64,000 bases of DNA from Streptomyces noursei (GTDB lineage: Bacteria; Actinomycetota; Actinomycetes; Streptomycetales; Streptomycetaceae), in assembly GCF_001646665.1 (NCBI RefSeq), contig NZ_LWBU01000141.1:1-64000 (forward strand), given 5' to 3'. Below the pieces are notes generated by a model. That model was not told the DNA's origin, did not search any database, and saw nothing but the letters and a program-made list of their open reading frames with translations. Below, piece after piece: positions 8,340 to 17,266 of the stretch. The position numbers were made by a program, and so were the translations under genes. Numbering within the stretch: position 1 is the first letter of the stretch; the number at the start of each line of letters is the position of its first letter.

Positions 8340-8855
8340 GTGGGAACGTTGCGGCCCGAGAGCACGAACGGCACCGGCGGGGGCGGGGGGCTGGCCGTCC
8401 CGATGGCCTGGCTGTGTGCCGAGTACATCGCCGACGAACTGCTGAGAGCCGGCGGCCTGGTCGAACCCGGCTCGCTGGAGTACCAGGCGGGCCGCCGGAC
8501 ACTGGCGCTCACCGTCTACCTGGGCGACGGCACCGACCCCGCCAACGGCCCGGGCGGCCAGGAGCGGCTGGACGAGTGGCTGACCCGCACCGAGTACGGC
8601 CACCCCTGGGAGGAGTGGGTACGCGAACGGCTGGCCGCCCGCCGGGAGCGCGACGGCGACGAGGACGAGGGCCTCGCCCTGGCGCGGGAGACCTGGCGGC
8701 GGCTGGAGGGCACCCACCTGCTCGCCACCGACCTGGGCGCCCTGTCGGCCGGGCCGGCCGCCACCGGGTTCACGGTCGACGAGTCGGAGGCGGTGTGGCT
8801 GCCGTCCTGGCGCCTCGGCCTCCCGCTCGGGCACCTGGCCCTCCGGCTGTTCTGA
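8340..8855 (+). CDS. hypothetical protein
   Basis: A soluble protein of 171 aa, mixed alpha/beta in composition, with a Gly-rich stretch near residue 15, a strongly charged middle (RRERDGDEDEG) and a conserved-looking tail VWLPSWRLGLPLGHLALRLF. I recognise no family. GTG 8340 is given as the start, but the GGGAGAAGG site at 8332-8340 is better spaced for TTG 8349, which would remove three residues. It follows the ECF sigma gene after 174 bp on the same strand, so it could be a target or partner, but there is no direct evidence. Confidence 0.6.
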   Translation: MGTLRPESTNGTGGGGGLAVPMAWLCAEYIADELLRAGGLVEPGSLEYQAGRRTLALTVYLGDGTDPANGPGGQERLDEWLTRTEYGHPWEEWVRERLAARRERDGDEDEGLALARETWRRLEGTHLLATDLGALSAGPAATGFTVDESEAVWLPSWRLGLPLGHLALRLF

Positions 8856-8930
8856 GCCTCCCGCGCGCGGCGCGGCGCAACGGGACGGCCCGGCCGGAGG
8901 ACGCCGCCGGGCGGCGGTCGGGCGGCCGGC

Positions 8931-9152
8931 TCAGTGCGGCTGGACAGGGCGCGCCCGCACCCGGACCGGAAGGTCCTGGTGGCCGCTGCTGGCCAGCATC
9001 CGCACCTCGCCCCGGTCACTGATCTCCGCCAGCACGATGCCGGTGTCGTCGGAGTACACCGGGTGGCCCCCGGCTCCGCTGCGCTCGGTGCGGTGCACCA
9101 GCACGACGTCCTCCTGCCCGAAGTCCAGCTCGTAGTGATCGTGGATGCGCAT
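8931..9152 (-). CDS. small conserved-type protein, possibly DUF6296
   Basis: A 73-aa soluble protein beginning MRIHDHYELDFGQEDVVLVH and ending in a basic tail. The start at 9152 is well supported by GGGAGG 6 nt upstream (complement of about 9159-9164). The pattern of a short beta-rich protein with DVVLVHRT and a tyrosine in PVYSDDTG resembles the DUF6296 family of small Streptomyces proteins. The family name is from memory and tentative. It lies between the unknown gene at 8340 and the histidine kinase gene and has no operon link to either. The function is unknown. Confidence 0.65.
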   Translation of the reverse strand: MRIHDHYELDFGQEDVVLVHRTERSGAGGHPVYSDDTGIVLAEISDRGEVRMLASSGHQDLPVRVRARPVQPH

Positions 9153-9208
9153 GACTGCCTCCCGTGAGCGTTCGCCGCCACGCACCCGCGTCCCCATACC
9201 GGGACAAT

Positions 9209-10438
9209 TCATTCACGAACGGACGTCGGTGGATCGCGGTGGACACCCGCGTGATACTTGGGGATACGCACCGTGACCTTCATCCCCGCGCCGGCACCCG
9301 TCTCGGCGACGAGGCCGTAGTCGTCCCCGTACACCTGGCGCAGCCGTTCGTCGACGTTGGACAGGCCGATGCCGGACCCCGGGGCGCGCTCCCCCGACAG
9401 CACGGCGCGCAGGACGTCCGGGTCCATGCCGACCCCGTCGTCCTCGATGGTGACGACCGCCTCGGCGCCCGCGTCCTCCGCCGCGATCGTCACCCGGCAG
9501 GTGGTGCGGGAGTCCTCCAGACCGTGCTTGACCGCGTTCTCGACCAGCGGCTGGAGGCAGAGGAACGGCAGCGTCACCGGCAGCACCTCGGGCGCGACCT
9601 GGAGCCTGACCCGCAGGCGGTCCCCGAAGCGCGCGCCCGCCAGCGCCAGGTACTGCTCGATGGAGCGCAGCTCGTCGGCGAGCTGGGTGAACTCGCCGTG
9701 CCGCCGGAAGGAGTACCGGGTGAAGTCGGCGAACTCCAGCAGCAGTTCGCGGGCCCGCTCCGGATCCGTGCGGACGAAGGAGGCGATGGCCGCGAGGGAG
9801 TTGAAGATGAAGTGCGGGGAGATCTGCGCGCGCAGGGCCCGGATCTCGGCCTCGATCAGCCGGGTGCGCGACCTGTCCAGCTCCGCCAGCTCCAGCTGCA
9901 CCGACACCCAGCGGGCCACCTCCGTCGCCGCCCGCGCCAGCACCGCCGACTCGCGCGAGCCGTACGCGACGAGGGCGCCCAGCACGCCCTCCTCGCCGGT
10001 CAGCGGCGCGACCACCGCCCAGCGCAGCGGGCAGTCCGGCTCGTCGCACGCGGCGCGCACGCTCTGGCCCCGCCCGGAGCCGAGCACCTCGGCGACCCGC
10101 TCCATCACCTGGCCCCGGTGGTGGTCGCCGCCGGGACCGTCCCAGGCGAGGACGGCCGTCCGGTCGGTCAGGCACAGCGCCTCCGTCCCGAGCAGGGACC
10201 GCAGCCGGCGGGCCGCCTTGCGGGCGGTGTCCTCGGTCAGCCCGGCGCGCAGCGGCGGAGCGGCGAGGGACGCGGTGTGCAGGGTGTGGAAGGTGGCGCG
10301 CTCGACGGGGGTGCCCAGGTCCAGGACGTCCTTGCCGGCCCGCCGTGCGGTGAGCCGGCCGAGCGCGAACCCGGCGGCGAGGAGCACCGCCGCCGCCGCG
10401 GCCAGGGCGGCGAGGAGGACACCGCTCGCGCCGCTCAC
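9209..10438 (-). CDS. LytS-type sensor histidine kinase
   Basis: A 409-aa protein with one N-terminal membrane helix (about 5-25), a GAF-like sensor region (about 40-200), and a His_kinase/HATPase_c module. The phospho-accepting His is in ISPHFIFNSL, and the ATP-binding N box (LVENAVKHGLED) and G boxes (DDGVGMD, GSGIGLSN) are intact. Unlike classical LytS it lacks the multi-helix 5TM sensor. GTG 10438 overlaps the stop of the symporter gene (GTGA), so the two are translationally coupled. With the LytTR regulator at 13230-13973 it forms a two-component system. In E. coli, LytS/LytTR-type pairs (BtsSR, YpdAB) sense pyruvate and drive carboxylate transporter genes, which this gene order recalls. 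Confidence 0.92.
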   Translation of the reverse strand: MSGASGVLLAALAAAAAVLLAAGFALGRLTARRAGKDVLDLGTPVERATFHTLHTASLAAPPLRAGLTEDTARKAARRLRSLLGTEALCLTDRTAVLAWDGPGGDHHRGQVMERVAEVLGSGRGQSVRAACDEPDCPLRWAVVAPLTGEEGVLGALVAYGSRESAVLARAATEVARWVSVQLELAELDRSRTRLIEAEIRALRAQISPHFIFNSLAAIASFVRTDPERARELLLEFADFTRYSFRRHGEFTQLADELRSIEQYLALAGARFGDRLRVRLQVAPEVLPVTLPFLCLQPLVENAVKHGLEDSRTTCRVTIAAEDAGAEAVVTIEDDGVGMDPDVLRAVLSGERAPGSGIGLSNVDERLRQVYGDDYGLVAETGAGAGMKVTVRIPKYHAGVHRDPPTSVRE

Positions 10439-12204
10439 CGGCCGGCGCCTTCCGGCTGCCCCGGCCGGGGGCGGCCGACCAGGCCCTCGGGCAGGTGCAG
10501 CCGGGCCAGGATCGCCGGGGTGCCCGCCGGTACGCGGCGGGGCGTGGCCAGCGACACCGCCACCATGGTGAGGAAGCCGAGCGGCACGGACCAGACGGCG
10601 GGCCACGCCATCAGGGTGTGCGGCCACCCCTCCGGTGCGAGGCCCGCACGGGTCGCCATCACGGCGGTGAGCGCCGCCCCGCCGCCCGCCACCAGGCCGG
10701 CCATCGCGCCGGGCGGGGTGAGCCGGCGCCACCATATGCCCAGCACCAGCAGCGGGCAGAACGACGACGCCGACACGGCGAACGCCAGGCCCACGGCGTC
10801 GGCCACCGGCACGTTCGTGGCCACCAGGCTGACGGCCAGCGGCACCGCCACGGCGAGCACGGTCGCCAGCCGGAAGTGCCGCACCCCCCGGGAGGGCAGC
10901 ACGTCCTGGCTGAGCACCCCCGCGACCGACATGGTCAGCCCCGACGCCGTCGACAGGAACGCGGCGAACGCCCCGCCCGCGAGCAGCGCGCCCAGCAGCT
11001 CACCGGCCGTACCGCCCACCACCCGGTCGGGCAGGACGAGCACGGCGGCGTCGGCCGCACCGGTCAGGGTCAGCTCGGGCGCGTAGATCCGGCCCAGCGC
11101 GCCGTACACCGGCGGCAGCAGGTAGAAGGCGCCCACCAGGCCGAGGACGACCAGCGTGGTGCGGCGTGCGGTGCGGCCGTCGGGGCTGGTGTAGAAGCGG
11201 ACGGCGACGTGCGGCAGCCCCATGGTGCCGAGGAACGTGGCGAGGATCAGCCCGTAGGTGGCGTACAGCCGATGGCCGTCCCGGCCGTCCGCCAGCGGCT
11301 GCGACCAGCTCCGGGGGTCCCCCCGGCCGGCCGCCGGGGAGGGGTCGCCGCCGGTGGCGGCCCGCTCGGGGACGTGCGCTCCGGCGGGGAAGCCCAGCGT
11401 CGTCCCGGCCTCGACCAGGTGGCCGCCCTCGGTGAGGGTGACGCGGTCCCCGTCGTACGCGGTGGAGTCGACGCGCCCCGACACGGTCACGGTCAGCGGC
11501 GCGTCGACGTCGACGCGCACGGTGTCGTCGATCGTCACGGCGGTGTGCTCCCGGAAGACGGCGGGCGCGTCGAACCGGGCGCGCGGCGCGTCGTCCCCCC
11601 ACCACGCGGTGACCAGGAACAGGACGGGCACCAGCAGGGCGGTGAGCTTCAGCCAGTACTGGAAGGCCTGGACGAAGGTGATGCTGCGCATCCCGCCGGC
11701 GGCGACCGCGCCCGTCACCACCACGGCGACGACCAGCCCGCCGACCCAGCCGGGCGCGCCGGTGAGGATCTCCAGCGTCAGGCCCGCGCCCTGGAGCTGC
11801 GGCAGCAGGTACAGCCAGCCGACGCCGACGACGAACAGGCTGGCCAGCCTGCGTGCCTGCGGCGACTCCAGGCGGGCCTCGGCGAAGTCGGAGAGCGTGT
11901 ACGCGCCGGAGCGGCGCAGCGGGGCGGCGACCAGGACCAGCAGGACGAGGTACCCGGCGGTGTAGCCGACCGGGTACCAGAGCATGTCGGGCCCCTGGAG
12001 GAGGACGAGTCCGGCGATGCCCAGGAAGGAGGCGGCGGACAGGTACTCGCCGCTGATGGCGGCGGCGTTGAGCCCGGGGCCCACGGTGCGGGACGCGACG
12101 TAGAAGTCGGAGGTGGTACGGGAGATGCGCAGCCCGAGCGCGCCGATGAGCACGGTCGCCAGGACGACGGCGGTGACGGCGGCCACCGCGTAGGTCTGGT
12201 TCAC
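10435..12204 (-). CDS. sodium:solute symporter family (ActP/MctC-like monocarboxylate transporter)
   Basis: A 589-aa membrane protein of the SSS family with about 13 helices. The SGEYLSAASFLGIAGL and SGLTMSVAGVLSQDVL segments are typical of acetate/pyruvate symporters. An approximately 110-residue hydrophilic insertion (roughly residues 200-315, beta-rich) between helices 5 and 6 is characteristic of the actinobacterial MctC type. GTG 12204 is preceded by a GGGATGGA site and lies 17 nt after the DUF485 gene, a standard partner of ActP/MctC transporters. It is coupled downstream to the histidine kinase. Acetate, propionate or pyruvate are probable substrates; the sequence cannot discriminate. 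Confidence 0.92.
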   Translation of the reverse strand: MNQTYAVAAVTAVVLATVLIGALGLRISRTTSDFYVASRTVGPGLNAAAISGEYLSAASFLGIAGLVLLQGPDMLWYPVGYTAGYLVLLVLVAAPLRRSGAYTLSDFAEARLESPQARRLASLFVVGVGWLYLLPQLQGAGLTLEILTGAPGWVGGLVVAVVVTGAVAAGGMRSITFVQAFQYWLKLTALLVPVLFLVTAWWGDDAPRARFDAPAVFREHTAVTIDDTVRVDVDAPLTVTVSGRVDSTAYDGDRVTLTEGGHLVEAGTTLGFPAGAHVPERAATGGDPSPAAGRGDPRSWSQPLADGRDGHRLYATYGLILATFLGTMGLPHVAVRFYTSPDGRTARRTTLVVLGLVGAFYLLPPVYGALGRIYAPELTLTGAADAAVLVLPDRVVGGTAGELLGALLAGGAFAAFLSTASGLTMSVAGVLSQDVLPSRGVRHFRLATVLAVAVPLAVSLVATNVPVADAVGLAFAVSASSFCPLLVLGIWWRRLTPPGAMAGLVAGGGAALTAVMATRAGLAPEGWPHTLMAWPAVWSVPLGFLTMVAVSLATPRRVPAGTPAILARLHLPEGLVGRPRPGQPEGAGR

Positions 12205-12221
12205 GTCCGGTCCATCCCGGC

Positions 12222-12608
12222 TCAGCGGCCTTCCACCAGGCCGGTGAAGTCGCTCTCGTTGCGCTCGGCGCGGCGCACGTACCAGCGGGCGATCAGCCAG
12301 ATGACGGGGTACGCGCCGACTCCGAGGGCGGCCCACACGAAGGGCCGGGCGGTGCCGTGGCCCAGCGCGGTGGGCAGCGCGAACAGCAGCGGCAGCGAGC
12401 CGACGAGCAGCGCGAGGCCGGCGAGCGCGTAGAGCGCGGCGCGCAGCTGGCTGCGCATCAGGGAGCGTACGTAGGTGTGGCCGAGGGTGGTCTGCTCGCT
12501 GATCTCGGAGCGGGCGGGCGCGTGACCGGGCGGGCGGCGGGCGGAGCGCGGCACCCCGGTGACCGTCTCGCGGCGGGGGCGGCGCGCGGGCGTGTGCTCT
12601 GCGGGCAT
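12222..12608 (-). CDS. DUF485 family membrane protein
   Basis: A 128-aa protein with a basic, Pro/Arg-rich N-terminal 40 residues and two membrane helices (about 57-77 and 88-108), followed by a charged tail. DUF485 proteins are almost always encoded directly upstream of ActP/MctC-type symporters and are thought to assist them, though their exact role is unsettled. The gene is 17 nt upstream of the symporter gene here. ATG 12608 gives the long N-terminus; a shorter start is possible because the first conserved residues appear only around residue 35. The upstream gap 12609-12821 should contain the operon promoter. Confidence 0.85.
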   Translation of the reverse strand: MPAEHTPARRPRRETVTGVPRSARRPPGHAPARSEISEQTTLGHTYVRSLMRSQLRAALYALAGLALLVGSLPLLFALPTALGHGTARPFVWAALGVGAYPVIWLIARWYVRRAERNESDFTGLVEGR

Positions 12609-12821
12609 CGGCGTCCGTGGGTGGTTCTGGCGGGGGCGGGCTGGTCCGGTTGGTGGAGTCTACGCAGAAGCCATAACCGAAGGTAGACCCCTGTTCCGGC
12701 GGGCTGCCCGGACGCCGCTGGGCGGCCCGCGGCACGGGGTGGGGCGAGGCGGGGCGGTGCGGGACGGGCGGTGCGGGACGGGCAGGGCGGTGCGGGCGGT
12801 GGCGCAGGGCCCGGCGGGACG

Positions 12822-13100
12822 TCAGGCGCCGGGCCTGGTCCGGGGGGTGGTGTCGGCGAGGGCGATCTCCAGCTCGACGTAGGACTCCTCCGCCCGGCGG
12901 AACGCCGTTTCCAGGGCGGTGGCCGTGCGGGGGCCGACCAGGCCGTGCGTGGACTCCTGGACCTCGTACAGCACGTCCGCCCAGCGGCCGGCGGCGCTCC
13001 GGACGCGGGCGAGCAGGGCCCGCGCCTCCTGCGGCCCGGCCGGCCGGAGGTCCGGCAGCGCGCGCAGCTCGGCCAGCAGCGCCTCGATCTCCGCGGTCAC
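12822..13100 (-). CDS. small helical hypothetical protein
   Basis: A 92-aa, mostly alpha-helical and acidic protein (MTAEIEALLAELRALPDLR at the start). It has no membrane segment and no motif I recognise. GTG 13100 follows a GGGGAGGGG site at about 8 nt, a good start. It sits between the LytTR regulator gene and the DUF485/symporter genes on the same strand, so it probably belongs to this transcriptional neighbourhood. Gaps of 129 bp and 213 bp on either side make a single transcript uncertain. Confidence 0.65.
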   Translation of the reverse strand: MTAEIEALLAELRALPDLRPAGPQEARALLARVRSAAGRWADVLYEVQESTHGLVGPRTATALETAFRRAEESYVELEIALADTTPRTRPGA

Positions 13101-13229
13101 GCCCCGCCCCTCCCCGTACCCGGTCTGCGGTACTCCGTCCGGTGATCAAGGGTAGGCGCCGCGCGGCCGCCACCGCCGGGAACCGGCGCACCCGTCGCCG
13201 AGCGGGCCCCGCCGCGCGTCGAACGGCGG

Positions 13230-13973
13230 TCAGCCGCGTGCCTGCCGCATCAGCAGGTCGCGCAACTGGCGCGCGTGCCGGCGGCTGACGGCGAGCTCGG
13301 CGCTGCCCACCCGGACGGTCGTCGTCCCGGCGTCCAGGCGCAGTTCGTCGATGCGGCGCAGCGCGACGAGGTGACTGCGGTGGATGCGCACGAAGCCGCG
13401 CGCCGCCCACCGCTCCTCCAGCGTGGACAGCGGGATGCGCACCAGGTGGCTGCCGGTGTCGGTGTGCAGCCGCGCGTAGTCGCCCTGGGCCTCGACGTAC
13501 GCGATGTCGTCGACGCTCACGAACCGGGTCACGCCGCCCAGTTCGACCGGGATCTGCTCCGGCACCTGGGGCACGATCGCCGGTTCGGCGAGTTCGCGGA
13601 CGCGGCGCACCGCCTCGGCCAGCCGCTCCCTGCGGACCGGCTTCAGGACGTAGTCGACGGCCTTGAGGTCGAACGCCTGGAGCGCGAACCCCTCGTGCGC
13701 GGTGACGAACACGATCAGCGGCGGCCTGGCGAACCCGGCTATCAGGCGCGCGATGTCGAGCCCGGTGAGACCGGCCATGTGGATGTCGAGGAAGACGACG
13801 TCGATGGCGTCCTCGCCGTCGGGTCCGGCCTCCAGGGCCCGCCCGATGCGGCGCAGCGCCTCCGTGGCGTCGGTGGCGCCCTCCGCGCTGCGCACCCGCG
13901 GATCGGAGCGCAGGAGGTACAGCAGCTCCTCCAGAGCGGGCTTCTCGTCGTCGACGGCCAGTACGCGCACCAT
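13230..13973 (-). CDS. LytTR-family response regulator
   Basis: A 247-aa protein with a CheY receiver domain (residues 1-125: acidic pair in VDDEK, phospho-acceptor Asp in FLDIHM, Thr in VTAHEG, Lys in LKPV) and a C-terminal LytTR DNA-binding domain (about 145-245, with VRIHRSHLVAL and AVSRRHARQL). It pairs with the LytS-type kinase at 9209-10438 even though four genes span the interval. The natural target would be the DUF485/symporter promoter. ATG 13973 is the only reasonable start. LytTR domains bind imperfect direct repeats, but I could not assign such a site upstream of 12608. Confidence 0.93.
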   Translation of the reverse strand: MVRVLAVDDEKPALEELLYLLRSDPRVRSAEGATDATEALRRIGRALEAGPDGEDAIDVVFLDIHMAGLTGLDIARLIAGFARPPLIVFVTAHEGFALQAFDLKAVDYVLKPVRRERLAEAVRRVRELAEPAIVPQVPEQIPVELGGVTRFVSVDDIAYVEAQGDYARLHTDTGSHLVRIPLSTLEERWAARGFVRIHRSHLVALRRIDELRLDAGTTTVRVGSAELAVSRRHARQLRDLLMRQARG

Positions 13974-14092
13974 GGTGCGGAGTGTAGGCGTGGGGCGATT
14001 GAGCGAGGAACGGCTCGGATGCGTACTCCTTGGCGCAAGGCTTCAGTGAAGCACACGGCACACGGACGCGTACGCGGGAATGAGGCACCCCC

Positions 14093-14755
14093 ATGAGTCT
14101 GCGGGAGCGGCATCACGATGTCGCCGCCTATGCGCTGGGCGTGCTGGAACCGGCGGACGCCCTCGCGTGCGAGGAGCACCTCGCACGGTGCGCGGTCTGC
14201 ACGGCCGGGCTCGTGGACTTCGCGTTCACCGCCTCGGCGCTCGCCCAGCTGGCGGGCCGCGAACCGCTGCGGCCCACGGGGGCGTCACGGGGCCAGGCGG
14301 CCGCGGGGGGCACGTCGGGACGCCGCAGGGCGCGCCGGCCGCGGCGGCTGCCGGCGCGGCGGTGGCGGTCCGGGGTCGTCGGGGTGGCCGCGGCGCTGGC
14401 CGTCGCGGTGCCGGGCGCCGTCCTGCTGACCGGACAGGGCGCGGACGCCGGGGACCCGGGGGTGCGGCGGGTCGCGGCGACGGACACGGCGACCGGGGCG
14501 TCGGCGTCGGTGTCACTGCGGGAGCGGGAGTGGGGCACGGAGGTGGCGCTGCGGGTGGCCGGGGTGAAGGGGCCGCACGTGTGCGAGCTGTTCGTGGTCG
14601 GTACGGACGGCCGGTCGTGGCCGGTCATGACGTGGGCGACGGATCCGGGCGACGAGCCCTTCATGGAGGGCGGCATCGCGATGCCGATCGGTGAGATCGA
14701 GCGGCTGGAGGTGCGGACCGTGGAGGGCGAGCGGCTGGTGTCGGTGCGGCCCTGA
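14093..14755 (+). CDS. zinc-finger anti-sigma factor (RskA/zf-HC2-like)
   Basis: A 220-aa protein. The N-terminal ZAS-type zinc site is H29-x3-C33-x2-C36 within EEHLARCAVC. A basic Arg-rich stretch precedes a single membrane helix (about 95-118), followed by an extracellular beta-rich domain like that of RskA proteins. Such proteins hold an ECF sigma factor at the membrane until proteolysis releases it. ATG 14093 has a GAGG site 7 nt upstream. No sigma gene is adjacent; the nearest is the ECF gene at 7626-8165, about 6 kb away. The gene converges on the DNA glycosylase gene with only 9 bp between stop codons. Confidence 0.85.
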   Translation: MSLRERHHDVAAYALGVLEPADALACEEHLARCAVCTAGLVDFAFTASALAQLAGREPLRPTGASRGQAAAGGTSGRRRARRPRRLPARRWRSGVVGVAAALAVAVPGAVLLTGQGADAGDPGVRRVAATDTATGASASVSLREREWGTEVALRVAGVKGPHVCELFVVGTDGRSWPVMTWATDPGDEPFMEGGIAMPIGEIERLEVRTVEGERLVSVRP

Positions 14756-14764
14756 GGCGCCGGG

Positions 14765-15625
14765 CTACTTCAGCAGGCGGGACAGGCGCCGGTCGGCGAG
14801 GGGCTTGCCGCCGGTCTGGCAGGTGGGGCAGTACTGGAGCGACGAGTCGCTGAACGACACCTCCCGGATGGTGTCGCCGCAGACGGGGCACGGTTCCCCG
14901 GTACGGCCGTGGACGCGCAGCCCGCTCTTCTTCTCGGCCTTCAGGCGGCCGGCCGCCAGACCGTGCGAGCGCTCCACGGCCTCGGCGAGGGTGCCGCGCA
15001 TGGCTTCGTACAGCGTGGTCACCTCGTCGTCGCCGAGGTTGCGCACCGGTTTGAAGGGGGACATGCGGGCGGCGTGCAGGATCTCGTCGCTGTAGGCGTT
15101 GCCGATGCCCGCGATGAGGCTCTGGTCGCGCAGGGCGCCCTTGACCTGGCGCCGTTCCCCCGCGAGGAGGGCGGCGAACGCCTCCCGGTCGAAGCCGTCG
15201 GCGAGCGGGTCCGGGCCCAGGCGCGCGACGCCCGGCACGTCGGCGGGGTCGTGGACGAGGTGCACGGCGAGGCGCTTGGTGGTGCCCGCCTCGGTGAGGT
15301 CGAAGCCGTCGCCGCCGGTGAGCGCCACGCGCAGGGCGAGCGGGCCCTTGCCGGGCCGGGGCGGCCCGGAGGGCAGGACGTCCCGCCACTGGAGCCAGCC
15401 GGCCCGGGCGAGGTGGACCAGCAGGTGGAGCCCGCCCGCCTCGATGTCGAGGAACTTGCCGTGCCGGCCGACGGCGGTGACGGTGGTGCCGTCGAGCGCG
15501 GACAGCGGCGGGTCGTACGTCTTGAGGACACTGATCGCGACGGGCAGGGCGCGGGCGATCTCCTTGCCCACGAGGTTCTCGTCGAGGAACTCTCGCAGGG
15601 CTTCGACCTCGGGCAGTTCGGGCAT
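14765..15625 (-). CDS. Fpg/Nei-family DNA glycosylase
   Basis: A 286-aa protein starting MPELPEVEAL; Pro2 and Glu3 are the catalytic residues exposed after Met removal. The H2TH region carries IAGIGNAYSDEIL, and the C-terminus has a zinc finger C-x2-C...C-x2-C (CPVCGD and CPTCQT). Fpg/Nei enzymes excise oxidised bases and cleave the abasic site. The finger is followed by a Lys/Arg-rich tail. The family has several paralogues in actinobacteria (MutM, Nei1, Nei2), and I do not assign which one this is. All catalytic elements are intact. It is a single gene with no evident operon partner. Confidence 0.93.
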   Translation of the reverse strand: MPELPEVEALREFLDENLVGKEIARALPVAISVLKTYDPPLSALDGTTVTAVGRHGKFLDIEAGGLHLLVHLARAGWLQWRDVLPSGPPRPGKGPLALRVALTGGDGFDLTEAGTTKRLAVHLVHDPADVPGVARLGPDPLADGFDREAFAALLAGERRQVKGALRDQSLIAGIGNAYSDEILHAARMSPFKPVRNLGDDEVTTLYEAMRGTLAEAVERSHGLAAGRLKAEKKSGLRVHGRTGEPCPVCGDTIREVSFSDSSLQYCPTCQTGGKPLADRRLSRLLK

Positions 15626-15743
15626 GGTTCCAGCCTGCCGCAGCGCCGCCGGCCGCGCCGCCCGGAGGCCGCTTCCGCCGCGGCCGGGGGGCCGGGGCGG
15701 GGGACGGGGCCGGGGACGGGGCCGCGGGCCGCGGGCCGCGGGG

Positions 15744-17180
15744 TCAGTCGAGGCGGCCGGTCCCGGCGGGTCGGTCCGGGTGGTCGGTGAGCTTGACGAG
15801 GTCGGCGAGTTCGCCGGCCATGGCCGCGGCGAGCCGGTCCGCGTCCGGCACTGCCTTGCCGTCGGCCACGAGCCCGACGTGGACGCGTCCGTCGTACGGG
15901 GACATGGCCACGGCCAAGGCCTGACCGCGGGCGAGCGGGGCCATGGGATGCAGGGCCCGCAGCGGGGAGCCGCCCAGGGAGAGGCGGGAGCGGGGCAGCG
16001 GCACGTTGGTCACCAGGACGTCGAACAGCATCCGTGCCGCTCCCTGGGCGAGCGGGGCGCCGAACCGGTGGGCCAGCGGCGGCAGCTGGTCGGCGAGGAG
16101 CGCGACCGCCCCGGCCCCGCGACCGGGCCCGGCGGCCTTGTTGCGGTCCATGCGGCGGCGTACGGCACCGAGCCGGCCCAGGGGGTCGGGGTCGGACAGC
16201 GGCAGGTCCAGCAGGTACGCGGAGAAGGTGTTGCCGGGACCCGGCGCCCCGCCGGGCCTGCGCCGGGAGACCGGCACCAGGGCGCGCGGGTCGTCGGCGG
16301 GCAGCGGCTCCCCGCGGTCCAGCATCCACTGGCGCAGTCCCCCGGCGACGACCGCGAGCAGGACGTCGTTGGCGGTGCCGCCCGTGACCCGGCGGACCCG
16401 CCGCACCTCCTCCAGGTCCAGGTCGACGGTGGCCAGGCGCCGCGTCCCGCTGGAGCCCGCGGTGAGCGAGGGAGCGCCGCGCAGGTCGAGGCGGCTGGCC
16501 CGCACGACGGAGGCGCCGACGCCCAGGGCGCGGCCGAGCTCCTCGATGCGTCCCCGGGCGGCGTCCGCGACGTTCAGCGGGCCGGGCAGCCAGGAGCGGG
16601 GCGGTACGGGGTGCGGGCGGTGGCGGCGCGCCGGGCGGGCGCCCGCGATCTCGTCGAAGATCCCGGCGCCGATGGCGACCGCGCGCATCCCGTCGGCGAG
16701 GGCGTGGTGGAGCTTGACGAGCACCGCGAAGGGCCCGCCGGGCTCCCCGGTCAGCAGGTACATCTCCCAGGGCGGCAGTCCTCTTTCGAGGGGGCGCTCC
16801 ATCAGTTCCCCGGCGAGCCGGGTGGCCCAGGCGGTGAACCCGTCGTCACCCCCGCCGCCGGCAGGCCGTCCGTGCGGGGCAGTACGGGCAGGCGGGTCGA
16901 CGGGGGCGTGCGGTTCGTGGCGCAGGTGGCGGACGTGGCGGTGCACGTCGAAGGACGTGTCGACGCTCCAGGCGGCACCGCCGACCGGCAGCAGCACGTC
17001 ACGCACCCGCATCCTCAGCCGGGGGATGGCGGCGGCGCGCTCGGCGAGCAGCGCCAGGACGTCGCCGGGGTCGCCGGGGCCGGGGTCGAAGCGGGCGAGG
17101 GCGCCCAGGTGCATGGGGTGGTCGGCCGTTTCGAGGTGCCAGAAGGCCAGGTCGAGAGGTGCCAGCAGCTCACTGCTCAA
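15744..17180 (-). CDS. wax ester synthase/diacylglycerol acyltransferase (WS/DGAT)
   Basis: A 478-aa protein of the bacterial WS/DGAT family, which transfers acyl-CoA to diacylglycerol or fatty alcohols to form storage lipids. The N-terminal PLDLAFWHLE and PMHLGAL segments are typical, the HHxxxDG active site is HHALADG at 158-164, and the C-terminal half has NDVLLAVVAG and VTNVPLP. The start was set at TTG 17180 because homologous conservation begins there; more upstream in-frame sequence looks non-conserved. It lies after the phosphatase gene on the same strand with an 86-bp gap. A Gly/Pro-rich stretch near 100-112 is an unusual loop. Confidence 0.88.
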   Translation of the reverse strand: MSSELLAPLDLAFWHLETADHPMHLGALARFDPGPGDPGDVLALLAERAAAIPRLRMRVRDVLLPVGGAAWSVDTSFDVHRHVRHLRHEPHAPVDPPARTAPHGRPAGGGGDDGFTAWATRLAGELMERPLERGLPPWEMYLLTGEPGGPFAVLVKLHHALADGMRAVAIGAGIFDEIAGARPARRHRPHPVPPRSWLPGPLNVADAARGRIEELGRALGVGASVVRASRLDLRGAPSLTAGSSGTRRLATVDLDLEEVRRVRRVTGGTANDVLLAVVAGGLRQWMLDRGEPLPADDPRALVPVSRRRPGGAPGPGNTFSAYLLDLPLSDPDPLGRLGAVRRRMDRNKAAGPGRGAGAVALLADQLPPLAHRFGAPLAQGAARMLFDVLVTNVPLPRSRLSLGGSPLRALHPMAPLARGQALAVAMSPYDGRVHVGLVADGKAVPDADRLAAAMAGELADLVKLTDHPDRPAGTGRLD

Positions 17181-17266
17181 GGGATCCCCATGTCGTGGGT
17201 GGGCCGTAGGAGGCTGTGTGCAGGCAGTCAAACGCCCACGATCGGTCACGGTCAAGCAGTGAACGC

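Noticed and set aside
10435..14094. Single 1219-codon minus-strand reading frame
   Set aside because: Only the 10435-12204 part encodes a recognisable protein. The rest is high-GC open frame running over DUF485, the 92-aa gene and the LytTR gene in other frames.
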